Counted from the stretch's first letter, positions 1-6,928 are shown. The stretch: 16,877 nucleotides of DNA from Chloroflexota bacterium (GCA_021814735.1 JAKAHX010000006.1:1-16877); one strand, 5' to 3'. The notes: a model not told the origin generated them from the sequence alone. Numbers and translations are program-made.

Positions 1-273
1 GTGGCCACCCGCTCGTCGGTGCACGAGAAGCTGGTCAGCAACGTCATGGAGGGCCGCGCGCGTGACGCGCGCGTGATCGCGGTGGTGACCGAGGGGGACG
101 ACGAGGCAGACCGCTACGCCGACGACATCTTCCCGGTGCCGGACACGCTCGAGGCGCTGAGCCCGATCCTGGCCGTCATTCCCCTCCAGCTGTTCGCCTA
201 CCACATGGCGGTGGCCAGGGGCACTGACGTGGACCAGCCTCGCAACCTGGCGAAGTCGGTGACGGTGGAGTAG
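1..273 (+). CDS. glmS: Glutamine-fructose-6-phosphate aminotransferase (isomerizing), C-terminal fragment
   Basis: GlmS makes glucosamine-6-phosphate from fructose-6-phosphate and glutamine, the first committed step towards UDP-GlcNAc. Only the last 90 codons lie in the window, so the true start is upstream and the GTG at position 1 is just an internal valine codon. The fragment is the end of the second SIS (sugar isomerase) domain. It finishes with the strongly conserved GlmS tail: [20 protein letters not shown] at residues 61-80, then [10 protein letters not shown] and the stop. This tail carries the C-terminal residues that shape the sugar site in characterised GlmS enzymes. The next gene, acpS, starts 9 bp later, so the two are probably cotranscribed. 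glmU, which acts later in the same pathway, lies about 12 kb downstream. The identification is nearly certain from the tail alone. Confidence 0.95.
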   Translation: MATRSSVHEKLVSNVMEGRARDARVIAVVTEGDDEADRYADDIFPVPDTLEALSPILAVIPLQLFAYHMAVARGTDVDQPRNLAKSVTVE

Positions 274-282
274 GAGCGCAGG

Positions 283-870
283 ATGGTGGACGGGACCGCG
301 TCGAACCCGCCTGCGCCGCACGCCGCCGGGGCCGCCGGCCCGGGGACGACCGAGCTGGGCGTCGACATCATTCGCGTCGCGCGGATCCGGGAGGCGCTGG
401 CACGGTACGGGCCCCGGTTCACGCGGCGGGTGCTGACCCCCGACGAGGCGGCCTACGTGCGCACGAACGCCGAGCGCTTGGCCGGGCGCTGGGCGGCCAA
501 GGAGGCGATCAGCAAGGTCCTCGGCCTCGGCGTGCGTGGGGTCGGGTGGCGCGACATCGAGGTGGTGCGCCTCCCTACCGGGCAGCCGGCGGTCCGCCTG
601 TCCGGCCGTGCCCGCACCCGGGCCGCCCAGCTCGGGATGGGCACCATCGCCCTGTCCATCACCCACGAGCGCGAGTACGCGGTGGCGGTCGCCTCCGGGG
701 TGCGCACCGAAGGCGGTGCGTTCCTGTTCCCGCCGGACATCGAGGAGCGCCTCGACGAGCGCGAGCGCAGGCTCCTCGGCCGGCTGGAGCGGATCCGCGG
801 GCTCGCCGACGAGCTGCGCGGTGCAAGCGGCCGGGCGGAATCCGGCGCAGACTCGGAGGGCCGGGCGTGA
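283..870 (+). CDS. acpS: Holo-[acyl-carrier-protein] synthase with C-terminal extension
   Basis: AcpS transfers 4'-phosphopantetheine from CoA to a serine of acyl carrier protein, activating fatty-acid synthesis. The core spans about residues 24-140. It holds the LGVDIIRVARI metal-binding strand (Asp28), the GRWAAKEAISK motif (Lys73, Glu74) and the ALSITHEREYAVAVA end strand. The ATG at 283 is preceded by GGAG at 273-276 with a 6-nt gap, which supports this start, although residues 1-23 are Ala/Pro/Gly-rich and lie outside the domain. The protein has 195 residues against roughly 120-130 for the family. The excess is mainly a charged tail (about 141-195) rich in Glu, Arg and Leu that could form a helix or coiled coil. 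I do not recognise this tail. The family call is secure and the role of the tail is unknown. Confidence 0.93.
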   Translation: MVDGTASNPPAPHAAGAAGPGTTELGVDIIRVARIREALARYGPRFTRRVLTPDEAAYVRTNAERLAGRWAAKEAISKVLGLGVRGVGWRDIEVVRLPTGQPAVRLSGRARTRAAQLGMGTIALSITHEREYAVAVASGVRTEGGAFLFPPDIEERLDERERRLLGRLERIRGLADELRGASGRAESGADSEGRA

Positions 871-886
871 GCCGGGGCGACGGGAC

Positions 887-1852
887 GTGACCACCGACGG
901 GGGCACGCCCGTCGAGGAGCTGACGGACGCGCTGGTGGCGGGACTCCTGCCGCGACGCGAGCCGCGCGCCCACAAGGGCGACAACGGGCGCGTCCTCCTC
1001 GTGGCGGGCTCGCTGGACTACGCCGGTGCCGGGCTCCTGGCGAGCCACGCGGCAGGGCGAGCCGGCGCGGGCCTGGTGACTCTCGCGGTGCCCGCCTCGC
1101 TCCAGCCGATCGTGGCGGGCCGGTTCGTGGAGGTGATCACGGCCGGCCTCCCCGAGCGGGCGCCGTTCGACGTGGATCCTGGCGCTGCGCTCGAGCGCAT
1201 CGGATCGCTGTCCCACGACGCGCTGGTCGTGGGGCCGGGACTCCGCGGCTCACCGGCGACGGATGCGCTGGTGGCCGGCCTGCTGGGCCTCGCCGGCGCG
1301 CCGGCGGTGGTCGACGCCGAGGCGCTGAACGCGCTCTCGCGCTCCCCCGGCTGGCCCGGCACGGTCGCGCGGCGCTGTGTCCTGACGCCGCACCCGGGCG
1401 AGTTCCGACGCCTGGTGCCCGACGTGGCCGGCGACCTCTCGGGCGACGACGCCGCGCGCGTCCGAGCCGCCCGGGAGGCTGCCTCGGCATGGGGACAGGT
1501 GGTCGTGCTCAAGGGCGCGCGCACGGTCGTCGCCGAACCGGGCGGCACGGTCGCGCGCGCTCCGTTCGAGAACCCGGCGCTGGGCACCGGCGGCACCGGC
1601 GACGTGCTGGCCGGGACCATCGGCGCGCTGCTGGGGCAGGGGCTCGACCCGTACACCGCGGCCCGCGTCGGGGTCTACCTGCACGGTGCCGCCGGCGACG
1701 CGATCCGCGACCGGCTGGGGGACAGCGGGCTGCTGGCGTCGGACCTGCCGGGCGAGATCGCCCACGTGCGGCACCGGCTCTCGCGCCTGCGCGAGCATCG
1801 CTCCGGCGGGCACCGTCGGGTGGGGTTCGCCCTGCCGGAGGAGACCCCATGA
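887..1852 (+). CDS. nnrD: ADP-dependent (S)-NAD(P)H-hydrate dehydratase
   Basis: NnrD repairs hydrated NAD(P)H, using ADP to convert (S)-NAD(P)HX back to NAD(P)H. The protein has 321 residues with the ribokinase-like carbohydrate-kinase fold. HKGDNGRVLLVAGS at residues 29-42 is the family signature near the N-terminus. LTPHPGEF at 166-173 and NPALGTGGTGDVLAG at 229-243 form the nucleotide and substrate site, with Asp239 the expected catalytic residue. The usual partner, the NnrE epimerase domain, is not fused here and not present in this window, so this is a stand-alone dehydratase. The GTG at 887 was chosen because it lies 16 bp after the acpS stop and just ahead of the conserved region; the open frame continues upstream only inside acpS. 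The stop overlaps the alr start (ATGA), which suggests translational coupling. Confidence 0.93.
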   Translation: MTTDGGTPVEELTDALVAGLLPRREPRAHKGDNGRVLLVAGSLDYAGAGLLASHAAGRAGAGLVTLAVPASLQPIVAGRFVEVITAGLPERAPFDVDPGAALERIGSLSHDALVVGPGLRGSPATDALVAGLLGLAGAPAVVDAEALNALSRSPGWPGTVARRCVLTPHPGEFRRLVPDVAGDLSGDDAARVRAAREAASAWGQVVVLKGARTVVAEPGGTVARAPFENPALGTGGTGDVLAGTIGALLGQGLDPYTAARVGVYLHGAAGDAIRDRLGDSGLLASDLPGEIAHVRHRLSRLREHRSGGHRRVGFALPEETP

Positions 1853-3189
1853 GCGACGCCGTGTCGCCAGTCTCCGGACGATCCGGCCCCCCTGGGTCGG
1901 TCGCCTCGCCCGAGGTGCCCGCGCAGGCCGGGGCCGCCTGGCCGGGCTCCCGGCAGCCGATCGAGGCACGCCTGCGCGAGGCGGGGCTGCCCGGCCTGCC
2001 GAGGATGGCATGGCTGGAGGTGAGCCTCGACGCGCTGGCACACAACGTGCGGACGCTGCGCTCACTCCTCGAGCCCGGCGTGCGCCTGGCGGCCGTCGTC
2101 AAGGCGGACGCCTACGGCCATGGCCTCCTGCCGGTCGCGCGCGCCTTCGGCGCGGCGGGTGTGGACCAGCTTTGCGTGGCCACCCTGGACGAGGCGCTGG
2201 CCGTCGCCGCGTCTCGGCCCGGCCCCCCGGTCCTGCTCCTCTTCCAGCCGCCGCTGGAGGCGCTTCCCGCGCTGGCGGAGGCCGGCGTGGAGGTCACCGT
2301 GGCGGAAACGGGGGCAATCGAGCGGATCGCCGGTGCCGTCCGACCCGCGGCCGGCACGCTGCGAGTCCACCTCGAGGTCGACAGTGGCCTGGGGCGGGCA
2401 GGCTTCGCGCCCGAACGCGCGGCCGAGGCGGCCCGCCGGCTGGCGGCGGTCGCCGGGGTCGAGCTGGTGGGGACCTGGACTCACCTGGCAAGCGCGGACG
2501 ACGCGGAGGCGTCGGCACGGCAGGTGGCGCGCTTCCGCCGTGCGTGGGAGGCGATGGCCGAGGCGGGTCTTGGCCGCCTGCGCCGCCACGCCGCCGCCAC
2601 GGGCGGGCTCCTGGGCCGCACGGGACCGCAGCTGGAGATGGTTCGCCTGGGGCTCTCGACGTACGGCCTCCTGCCGGCCGACTTCCCGATCGCCCCCGAC
2701 GCCCGCCCCGCCGCGGATGCGCTCCGGCCGGCCATGGCACTGTACGCGCGCCCGCTGCGCGTCACGTCGGTCGCGCCCGGGGAGGGGGTTGGCTACGGGT
2801 CGCGCTGGCGGGCAGCTCGAGCCTCCCGCGTCGCGACCCTCCCGGTCGGGTACGGCGACGGATGGCCCTACGCTTCCGCCGGCAGGACCAGCGCCCTGGT
2901 CCGGGGCCGGCGGGTCCCGCTGATCGGGAGCGTCGCCATGGACGCCATCGCCGCTGACGTCACGGACGTCCCTGGCGTGGGCATGGAGGACGAGTTCGTC
3001 CTGCTCGGGACCCAGGGCCCGGAGCGGATCGACGCGCTGGAACTGGCGCGCGCGCGCACCACGATCCCGTGGGAGATCGTCACGGCCATGGCACCGCGGC
3101 TGCCCCGCGTGTACGATTCGGGCGGCGCGGTGCAGGGCGTACGGATGCTCGCCGGCGAGTTCCGCCGGGAGGGTGCGGGGGCGAGATGA
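1849..3189 (+). CDS. alr: Alanine racemase
   Basis: Alr interconverts L- and D-alanine, supplying D-Ala for peptidoglycan. It is a fold-type III PLP enzyme. Lys85 in AAVVKADAYGHG is the Schiff-base lysine, and Tyr316 in GEGVGYGSRW matches the catalytic tyrosine of the C-terminal domain. VATLPVGYGDGWP and VAMDAIAADVTD are the usual C-terminal signatures. The ATG at 1849 overlaps the nnrD stop (ATGA) and has a strong Shine-Dalgarno GGAGGAG at 1837-1843 with a 5-nt gap. The start is therefore well supported, even though it gives about 50 extra residues, rich in Pro, Ala, Ser and Gly, before the TIM-barrel domain begins near MAWLEVSLDALAHN. Total length is 446 residues against about 370-390 usual. 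A later start at 2005 (Met53) would give a normal-length enzyme but has no comparable ribosome site. Confidence 0.95.
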   Translation: MSDAVSPVSGRSGPPGSVASPEVPAQAGAAWPGSRQPIEARLREAGLPGLPRMAWLEVSLDALAHNVRTLRSLLEPGVRLAAVVKADAYGHGLLPVARAFGAAGVDQLCVATLDEALAVAASRPGPPVLLLFQPPLEALPALAEAGVEVTVAETGAIERIAGAVRPAAGTLRVHLEVDSGLGRAGFAPERAAEAARRLAAVAGVELVGTWTHLASADDAEASARQVARFRRAWEAMAEAGLGRLRRHAAATGGLLGRTGPQLEMVRLGLSTYGLLPADFPIAPDARPAADALRPAMALYARPLRVTSVAPGEGVGYGSRWRAARASRVATLPVGYGDGWPYASAGRTSALVRGRRVPLIGSVAMDAIAADVTDVPGVGMEDEFVLLGTQGPERIDALELARARTTIPWEIVTAMAPRLPRVYDSGGAVQGVRMLAGEFRREGAGAR

Positions 3190-3869
3190 GCGGGATCCGG
3201 CTCTGGAACGGCGACATCGGCGACCTGGAGGTCGATGCGATCGTGGTGCCCGCAACGCCGACGCTCTGGATGACGGCGGGGGCCGCGGCTGCGGTCAAGC
3301 AGCGCGGCGGCCACGGGATCGAGTTCGAGGCGGTGTCGCTCGGCCCGCAGCACCCGGGCGGGGCGGTCGCCACCGGTGCCGGGACGCTCCCGTGCCGGTA
3401 CGTGATCCACGCCGTCTCGCTGGTCGTGGACCGGCGCACCAGCGCCGAGGCGATCGATGCCGCCACGCGCTCCGCGATGCGCCTGGCCGACGGCATGGGC
3501 CTGCGGGAGGTGGCGTTCCCGGCGATGGGCTCGCCGGTGGGGGACGTCACGCTGGAGGCGTGCGCGGCGGTCATGCTCCGCGCCATCCGGGAGACCCTGC
3601 CGGGCTGCACCTCGGTGCAGGACGTGGTGCTCGCGCTCCGCGGAGCCCGCACGTACGAGGTGTTCCAGGCGGAGCTGGAGCGACAGCGTGAGCCGGATGC
3701 CGTCCCGGTGGTCCCCGGCGCGTACGCCGGCCTGGTCGGGGTCATGGATCCAGGGGCGGTTCGGCAGGGCGGCGCCGAGCCGGACGCAGCCGCCCCGGAG
3801 CCCGCGCGGCGCGATCCGTGGAGCCCCGCACCGGCCCCGGGCGCCCACCGGCCGGAGCACCGCCCATGA
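3186..3869 (+). CDS. Macro-domain protein, divergent active site
   Basis: Macro domains bind ADP-ribose and often remove it from proteins or from O-acetyl-ADP-ribose. Residues 1-165 follow the family layout: WNGDIGDLEVDAIVVPA at 7-23 (compare the usual GDIT..DAIVNAAN), GGAVATGAGTLPCRYVIHAV at 58-77 (compare T..G..L....IHAV), and REVAFPAMGSPVGDVTLEA at 107-125 (compare the phosphate loop followed by a helix). The hallmark Asn-Ala-Ala-Asn stretch is replaced by VVPATPTLW, and the usual glycine-rich stretch after it reads MTAGAAAAVKQRGG. Catalysis of the MacroD type is therefore doubtful, although nucleotide binding may remain. Residues 170-227 form a Pro/Ala-rich tail of no recognised domain. 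Both ends overlap neighbours by ATGA (alr before, the 97-aa gene after). The family call is fairly sure; substrate and role are unknown. Confidence 0.8.
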   Translation: MSGIRLWNGDIGDLEVDAIVVPATPTLWMTAGAAAAVKQRGGHGIEFEAVSLGPQHPGGAVATGAGTLPCRYVIHAVSLVVDRRTSAEAIDAATRSAMRLADGMGLREVAFPAMGSPVGDVTLEACAAVMLRAIRETLPGCTSVQDVVLALRGARTYEVFQAELERQREPDAVPVVPGAYAGLVGVMDPGAVRQGGAEPDAAAPEPARRDPWSPAPAPGAHRPEHRP

Positions 3870-4159
3870 GCGGGACGCGCGTGGGCCCGGACGACGAGGT
3901 CCAGGACGAGCTGGTGGACGCCGTCGCACGCGAGGTGCAGCTGCGCGGGATGGCCACGCCCATGGTGCTGTTCCTCGAGGCGAGCCGGCCGTACCGGCCC
4001 CTGGGTGGCCAGGCGATGCTCTTCTTCGACCCCCTGCTGCGCGGCATCCTGACCGGCGGCATCGCCGGCGTCGACCGGGTGCTGGCGGACGAGTCCGGGA
4101 TCGAGCGGCTGATCGACCGGCTCGAGGAGCTGGACGAAGCGTCTCGCTGGGACGCCTGA
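3866..4159 (+). CDS. Conserved small protein of unknown function (97 aa)
   Basis: I cannot assign a function. The start overlaps the macro-domain gene (ATGA) and is preceded by GGAG at 3854-3857 with an 8-nt gap. Residues 10-28 form a probable acidic amphipathic helix. Residues 30-62 hold a compact hydrophobic pattern, TPMVLFLEASRPYRPLGGQ followed by AMLFFDPLLRGIL. The last 25 residues form another charged helix, IERLIDRLEELDEA. The central stretch is too short and too interrupted for a confident transmembrane helix, but it could lie along a membrane or form a hydrophobic core. From memory, small proteins with the pattern FLE..RP...QA..F..P occur in Chloroflexota and some Firmicutes, but I cannot confirm this. 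The coding frame is supported by the coupling and by sensible residue patterns. Confidence 0.7.
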   Translation: MSGTRVGPDDEVQDELVDAVAREVQLRGMATPMVLFLEASRPYRPLGGQAMLFFDPLLRGILTGGIAGVDRVLADESGIERLIDRLEELDEASRWDA

Positions 4160-4187
4160 CGCTCGTCCTGCGCCCGCCGGTCCCTGG

Positions 4188-4233
4188 CGACCCGGCGCGC
4201 CATGCCGCGCATCGTCCGACCCGGCGCGCGATG
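4188..4233 (+). repeat. Pair of 13-bp direct repeats upstream of the MutL-like gene
   Basis: CGACCCGGCGCGC occurs at 4188-4200 and again at 4217-4229, 29 bp apart start to start. Each copy is followed by one variable base and then ATG. The pair lies in the 118-bp gap between the 97-aa gene and the MutL-like gene, about 50-90 bp upstream of that gene's start. It could be a binding site for a regulator, or a chance product of high GC content. Confidence 0.45.
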
Positions 4234-4265
4234 GTCCGCCGCGGACGCCTGCCGTCGCGGGCGGG

Positions 4266-4277
4266 TAGGATTCCGGC
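4266..4277 (+). promoter_or_regulatory. Putative leaderless promoter (-10 element) of the MutL-like gene
   Basis: TAGGAT at 4266-4271 fits the TAnnnT pattern of a -10 hexamer. It is separated from the GTG start at 4278 by 6 nt, the spacing expected if transcription begins on the first base of the start codon. No Shine-Dalgarno sequence precedes that GTG. No convincing -35 hexamer is seen. This is the only clear gap (118 bp) between alr and ridA, which makes an internal promoter plausible. Confidence 0.5.
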
Positions 4278-5894
4278 GTGACGTCCGATCCCCATGCCTT
4301 CTTCACCCTCGACGCGGGCGCCGCCACGCTGGCGGTCTCCCTGGTCGCCCGCGTGGATGGCCGGTGGCGACTGCTGGCCGCCGACGCGGCCCCGGCGGGC
4401 ACCCCGGCCGAGGTGCTCCTGGAGGGCCTGGTGGACCAGGTCCGGGCGGTGCGCCCCGAGGTACTGCCGGATCCGGACGGGTGGCCCGACTGGACCCGGG
4501 TGGGCAGTCGGACCGTGCCGCCGCCCCGCGTGGTCGTCGCCGGGCCGTCCGATCGCAGCACGGAGGCGCTGTCGCGCGCGCTGCTGGCGGACGGATGGAA
4601 CGTCGGCGCGAGCATCACGCCGGAGCGCGCGGCAGCCCTCGAGGCCGCCATCGCGCTGCGCGATCCCGGCCTGGACCTGGTGGCCGTGGCGGCCCCCGAC
4701 GGGCTGGTGGGGCACGAGCATGACGCCCTCCTCGACGTGCTGGCGCTGGTCGGGGCGACCGCCGGCCTGCGCGAGGACCTGCCGGTGCTCGTGGCAGGGC
4801 GCGCCGGGGCGGGCCGGCCCGACCTGCCGGCGGATCGCGTGCGCCGCACGCATGGGGTCGGCGATGCCGTGGCCGCCGCTCGGGACCTGGTCGGGGAGCG
4901 GCGAGGTGGCTGGTCGAGCGACGGTCGGGACGCGTTCATCCGTGCGATCGCCTCGCTCGCGGCGGTGCTGGACCTGCGCGTCGAGGGCGTCGACGTCGGG
5001 CTGGACGCGGGGACGCGCGTGATGGCGGCGCCCGACGGCGTCATGCGGCGGCTCGTGCGGGCGGACGCCGCCCTGGTCCCCCCTGAGGCGGTGGATGATC
5101 AGCGGTTCCTCGACGCGATCGCGCGCTGGTCGCCACTGGCCGATGACGCGTTCGCCATTCGGGATCGGCTGCGGAACCTGCGCGTCGCGCCGTGGCGCGA
5201 CGCGGCCGGCGACGGCGCGCGCCTTCGGCTGGCGGCTGCGCGGGCATCGCTCGAGCGGCTCGACGCCGCGTGGCACGACCCTGCCCGCGAACGGCACCAC
5301 GACGCGCGCGGCGCGGACCGGCTGGCGGATCCGGTCCCTCTCGCCGCGCCGGACCTCGTGGTGGTGAGCGGGGGCGCGTTCGCCGTGCCGCCCGCGCCGG
5401 CCGTGGCCCTGGCGGTCGTCGACATGCTCCGGCGGCCTGGCGCGATGGCGCTCGCCTTCGACCATGCCCGGGTCCTGGCACCGCTCGGCACCATCGAGTC
5501 GGAGCTCGACCGGCGCCGGATGCTGGCGGAACTCGCCGACGACATCCTGCTCCCCCTGGGAAGCGCCGTGGTGGCGCCCGGGCTGCGCGCCGGGCACCGG
5601 GGAACCCTGCGCGTGTCCGCGGACGGCGCAAGCACGTCGCTGCCGCTTGCGCCCGGCGCGGTGCAGGTCGTGGACCTGCCTCCCGGTCTCGGTGCCGCCG
5701 CCGAGCTGGAGTCCCCGGACGACCTGTTCGTCGGCGCACGTGCGCGGCGGGCCCTGTTCCGGGTGACCGGCGGTCTCGGGGGCCTGCTGGTCGACACGCG
5801 TGACATGCCTCTCCGCCTGCCCGAGCGCCCGGAACGCCGCCGCGAGTACCTGGACACATGGCAACGACCCTTCTGGACGACCGCCGAGCCGTGA
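4278..5894 (+). CDS. MutL-family (glutamate mutase L type) ASKHA-fold protein
   Basis: This 538-residue protein matches the layout of the MutL/GlmL family, ATPase-fold proteins encoded beside B12-dependent glutamate mutases in clostridia; their exact role is not established. Visible landmarks are a first DxG loop, FFTLDAGAATLAVSLV at 8-23; a second DxG strand, GVDVGLDAGTRV at 237-248; a GG turn, DLVVVSGGAFAVPP at 359-372, followed by LAFDHARVLAPLGTI; and the C-terminal signature VTGGLGGLLVDTRDMPLRLP at 496-515. The first loop lacks the Ser/Thr cluster (DFGST-like) usual in active members, so ATP binding is uncertain. The start is GTG, with a -10-like hexamer 6 nt upstream and no Shine-Dalgarno. 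No mutase gene is seen in the window. The next gene overlaps its stop. This MutL is unrelated to the DNA mismatch-repair protein of the same name. Confidence 0.75.
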   Translation: MTSDPHAFFTLDAGAATLAVSLVARVDGRWRLLAADAAPAGTPAEVLLEGLVDQVRAVRPEVLPDPDGWPDWTRVGSRTVPPPRVVVAGPSDRSTEALSRALLADGWNVGASITPERAAALEAAIALRDPGLDLVAVAAPDGLVGHEHDALLDVLALVGATAGLREDLPVLVAGRAGAGRPDLPADRVRRTHGVGDAVAAARDLVGERRGGWSSDGRDAFIRAIASLAAVLDLRVEGVDVGLDAGTRVMAAPDGVMRRLVRADAALVPPEAVDDQRFLDAIARWSPLADDAFAIRDRLRNLRVAPWRDAAGDGARLRLAAARASLERLDAAWHDPARERHHDARGADRLADPVPLAAPDLVVVSGGAFAVPPAPAVALAVVDMLRRPGAMALAFDHARVLAPLGTIESELDRRRMLAELADDILLPLGSAVVAPGLRAGHRGTLRVSADGASTSLPLAPGAVQVVDLPPGLGAAAELESPDDLFVGARARRALFRVTGGLGGLLVDTRDMPLRLPERPERRREYLDTWQRPFWTTAEP

Positions 5895-6928
5895 CCGATC
5901 CCGCAGGCCTCTCGCGGATCCCGCTTCGGCCCCAGCCGATCACCGCCCCGCTCGTCAGCATCCGGCTTCGTCCCGGTGACGAGCCGCTGGTGGCCCCCGG
6001 GGAGCGCGTGTCGGTCGGCGACCCGCTGCTGCGCCGCCAGCGACACCCCCAGGTGGCGGAGCAGCCGCTGCGGGCACGCTCGGCGTCGGCGCTGGCGCCA
6101 GGGACCCGGTTCGGGGAGGGGGCCGAGCTCGGCGGACCCGGTCGGCGGACGCTGCGCTACGAGGGTGCGGGCGAGGTGCTGTACGCGACGCCGTCGGGCC
6201 GGCTGCGGGCGGTGGTGGCCCGCCACCACGCCGTCGTCGCGTCGCCGGTGACCGGGACCGTTCGATCGCTCGATCCCTGCGCGCTCGTGGTGCACGCGGA
6301 GGGCTCCGCCCTGCCCGCCGCCCTCGCGGTGGGCGAGCCGTCCCACGGCACGCTGGCGGTGGCGGTCGATGGCCCGGACGCCGAGCTGCACGCCAACCGG
6401 ATCGACGTGCGCCACGCCGGTGCGGTCCTGGTGGCCGGGTCGAGGGTGGACATCGAAGGGCTGACCCGGGCCCGCGCGATGGGGGTCCGGGGGGTGATCG
6501 TGGGGGGCGTCATCGGGGGCGACGTCGTGGCGCTGCGGGCCTCGATCGAGCGCCAGGACGCCTCCGTGCACGCGAGCCCCTCGTTCGCGCTCATCGTGCT
6601 CGACGGGTACGGCAAGCGACCCGTGCCACGGTGGACCTGGGACGCCCTGGTCGCGGCTGCCGGCCAGGAGGTCGGCCTCGGGATCACTCCGCCGCAGATC
6701 CTGCTGGAGCCGGGTGCCGGGTTGCCGGCGGTGGACCCGCTGCGCGTCCGGGTGACCGCCGGGCCGCTGCTCGGCCGGACCGGCCGCTTCGTGCGCCTGC
6801 TGGCACGGAGGCGGCGCCCGGCGGGGGTCCACCTGGAGTGTGCCCTGATCGATCTCGACCCCGTGACGCTGCCCGGCGTGGTGGAGCAGGTCGAGGTCCC
6901 GCTCGCGGACCTCGAACGCGATGGCTGA
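5891..6928 (+). CDS. Two-barrel protein with C-terminal KOW-like domain, partner of MutL-like gene
   Basis: Function is unknown. Residues 18-47, with LRPGDEPLVAPGERVSVGDP at 26-45, look like the barrel-sandwich hybrid fold seen at the N-terminus of RnfC/NqrA and in biotinyl-type domains. A second such pattern is HHAVVASPVTGTVRSLDP at 112-129. Residues 188-242 hold GLTRARAMGVRGVIVGGVIG, then FALIVLDGYGKRP, a possible small alpha/beta segment. The end is KOW/NusG-like: LRVRVTAGPLLGRTGRFVRL at 284-303, then an SH3-like finish, EQVEVPLADLE. I recall proteins of this type beside MutL-like genes in Chloroflexota, but cannot verify it. The GTG at 5891 overlaps the previous stop (GTGA). An in-frame ATG at 5858 would add 11 residues and a 37-bp overlap. 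tsaE starts 8 bp before this gene ends. Confidence 0.7.
   Translation: MTDPAGLSRIPLRPQPITAPLVSIRLRPGDEPLVAPGERVSVGDPLLRRQRHPQVAEQPLRARSASALAPGTRFGEGAELGGPGRRTLRYEGAGEVLYATPSGRLRAVVARHHAVVASPVTGTVRSLDPCALVVHAEGSALPAALAVGEPSHGTLAVAVDGPDAELHANRIDVRHAGAVLVAGSRVDIEGLTRARAMGVRGVIVGGVIGGDVVALRASIERQDASVHASPSFALIVLDGYGKRPVPRWTWDALVAAAGQEVGLGITPPQILLEPGAGLPAVDPLRVRVTAGPLLGRTGRFVRLLARRRRPAGVHLECALIDLDPVTLPGVVEQVEVPLADLERDG

Noticed and set aside
536..886. Upstream extension of the nnrD frame into acpS
   Set aside because: The extension is Ser/Pro/Arg-rich, shows no NnrD similarity and would overlap almost all of acpS. The GTG at 887 fits the family N-terminus.
4195..4210. Short GCGCG/CGCGC hairpin after the 97-aa gene as a terminator
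   Set aside because: It has only 5 bp of stem in GC-only repeat sequence, with no T-tract. Such pairs are common by chance at this base composition.
2868..5864. 998-codon open frame on the minus strand
   Set aside because: It lies opposite alr, the macro gene, the 97-aa gene and the MutL-like gene, which carry recognisable motifs. The product is Arg/Gly/His-rich with no domain, as expected for antisense frames in very GC-rich DNA.
4278..5894. Assignment as DNA mismatch-repair MutL
   Set aside because: The names coincide only. The protein lacks the GHKL ATPase motifs of mismatch-repair MutL and matches the glutamate-mutase-associated family.
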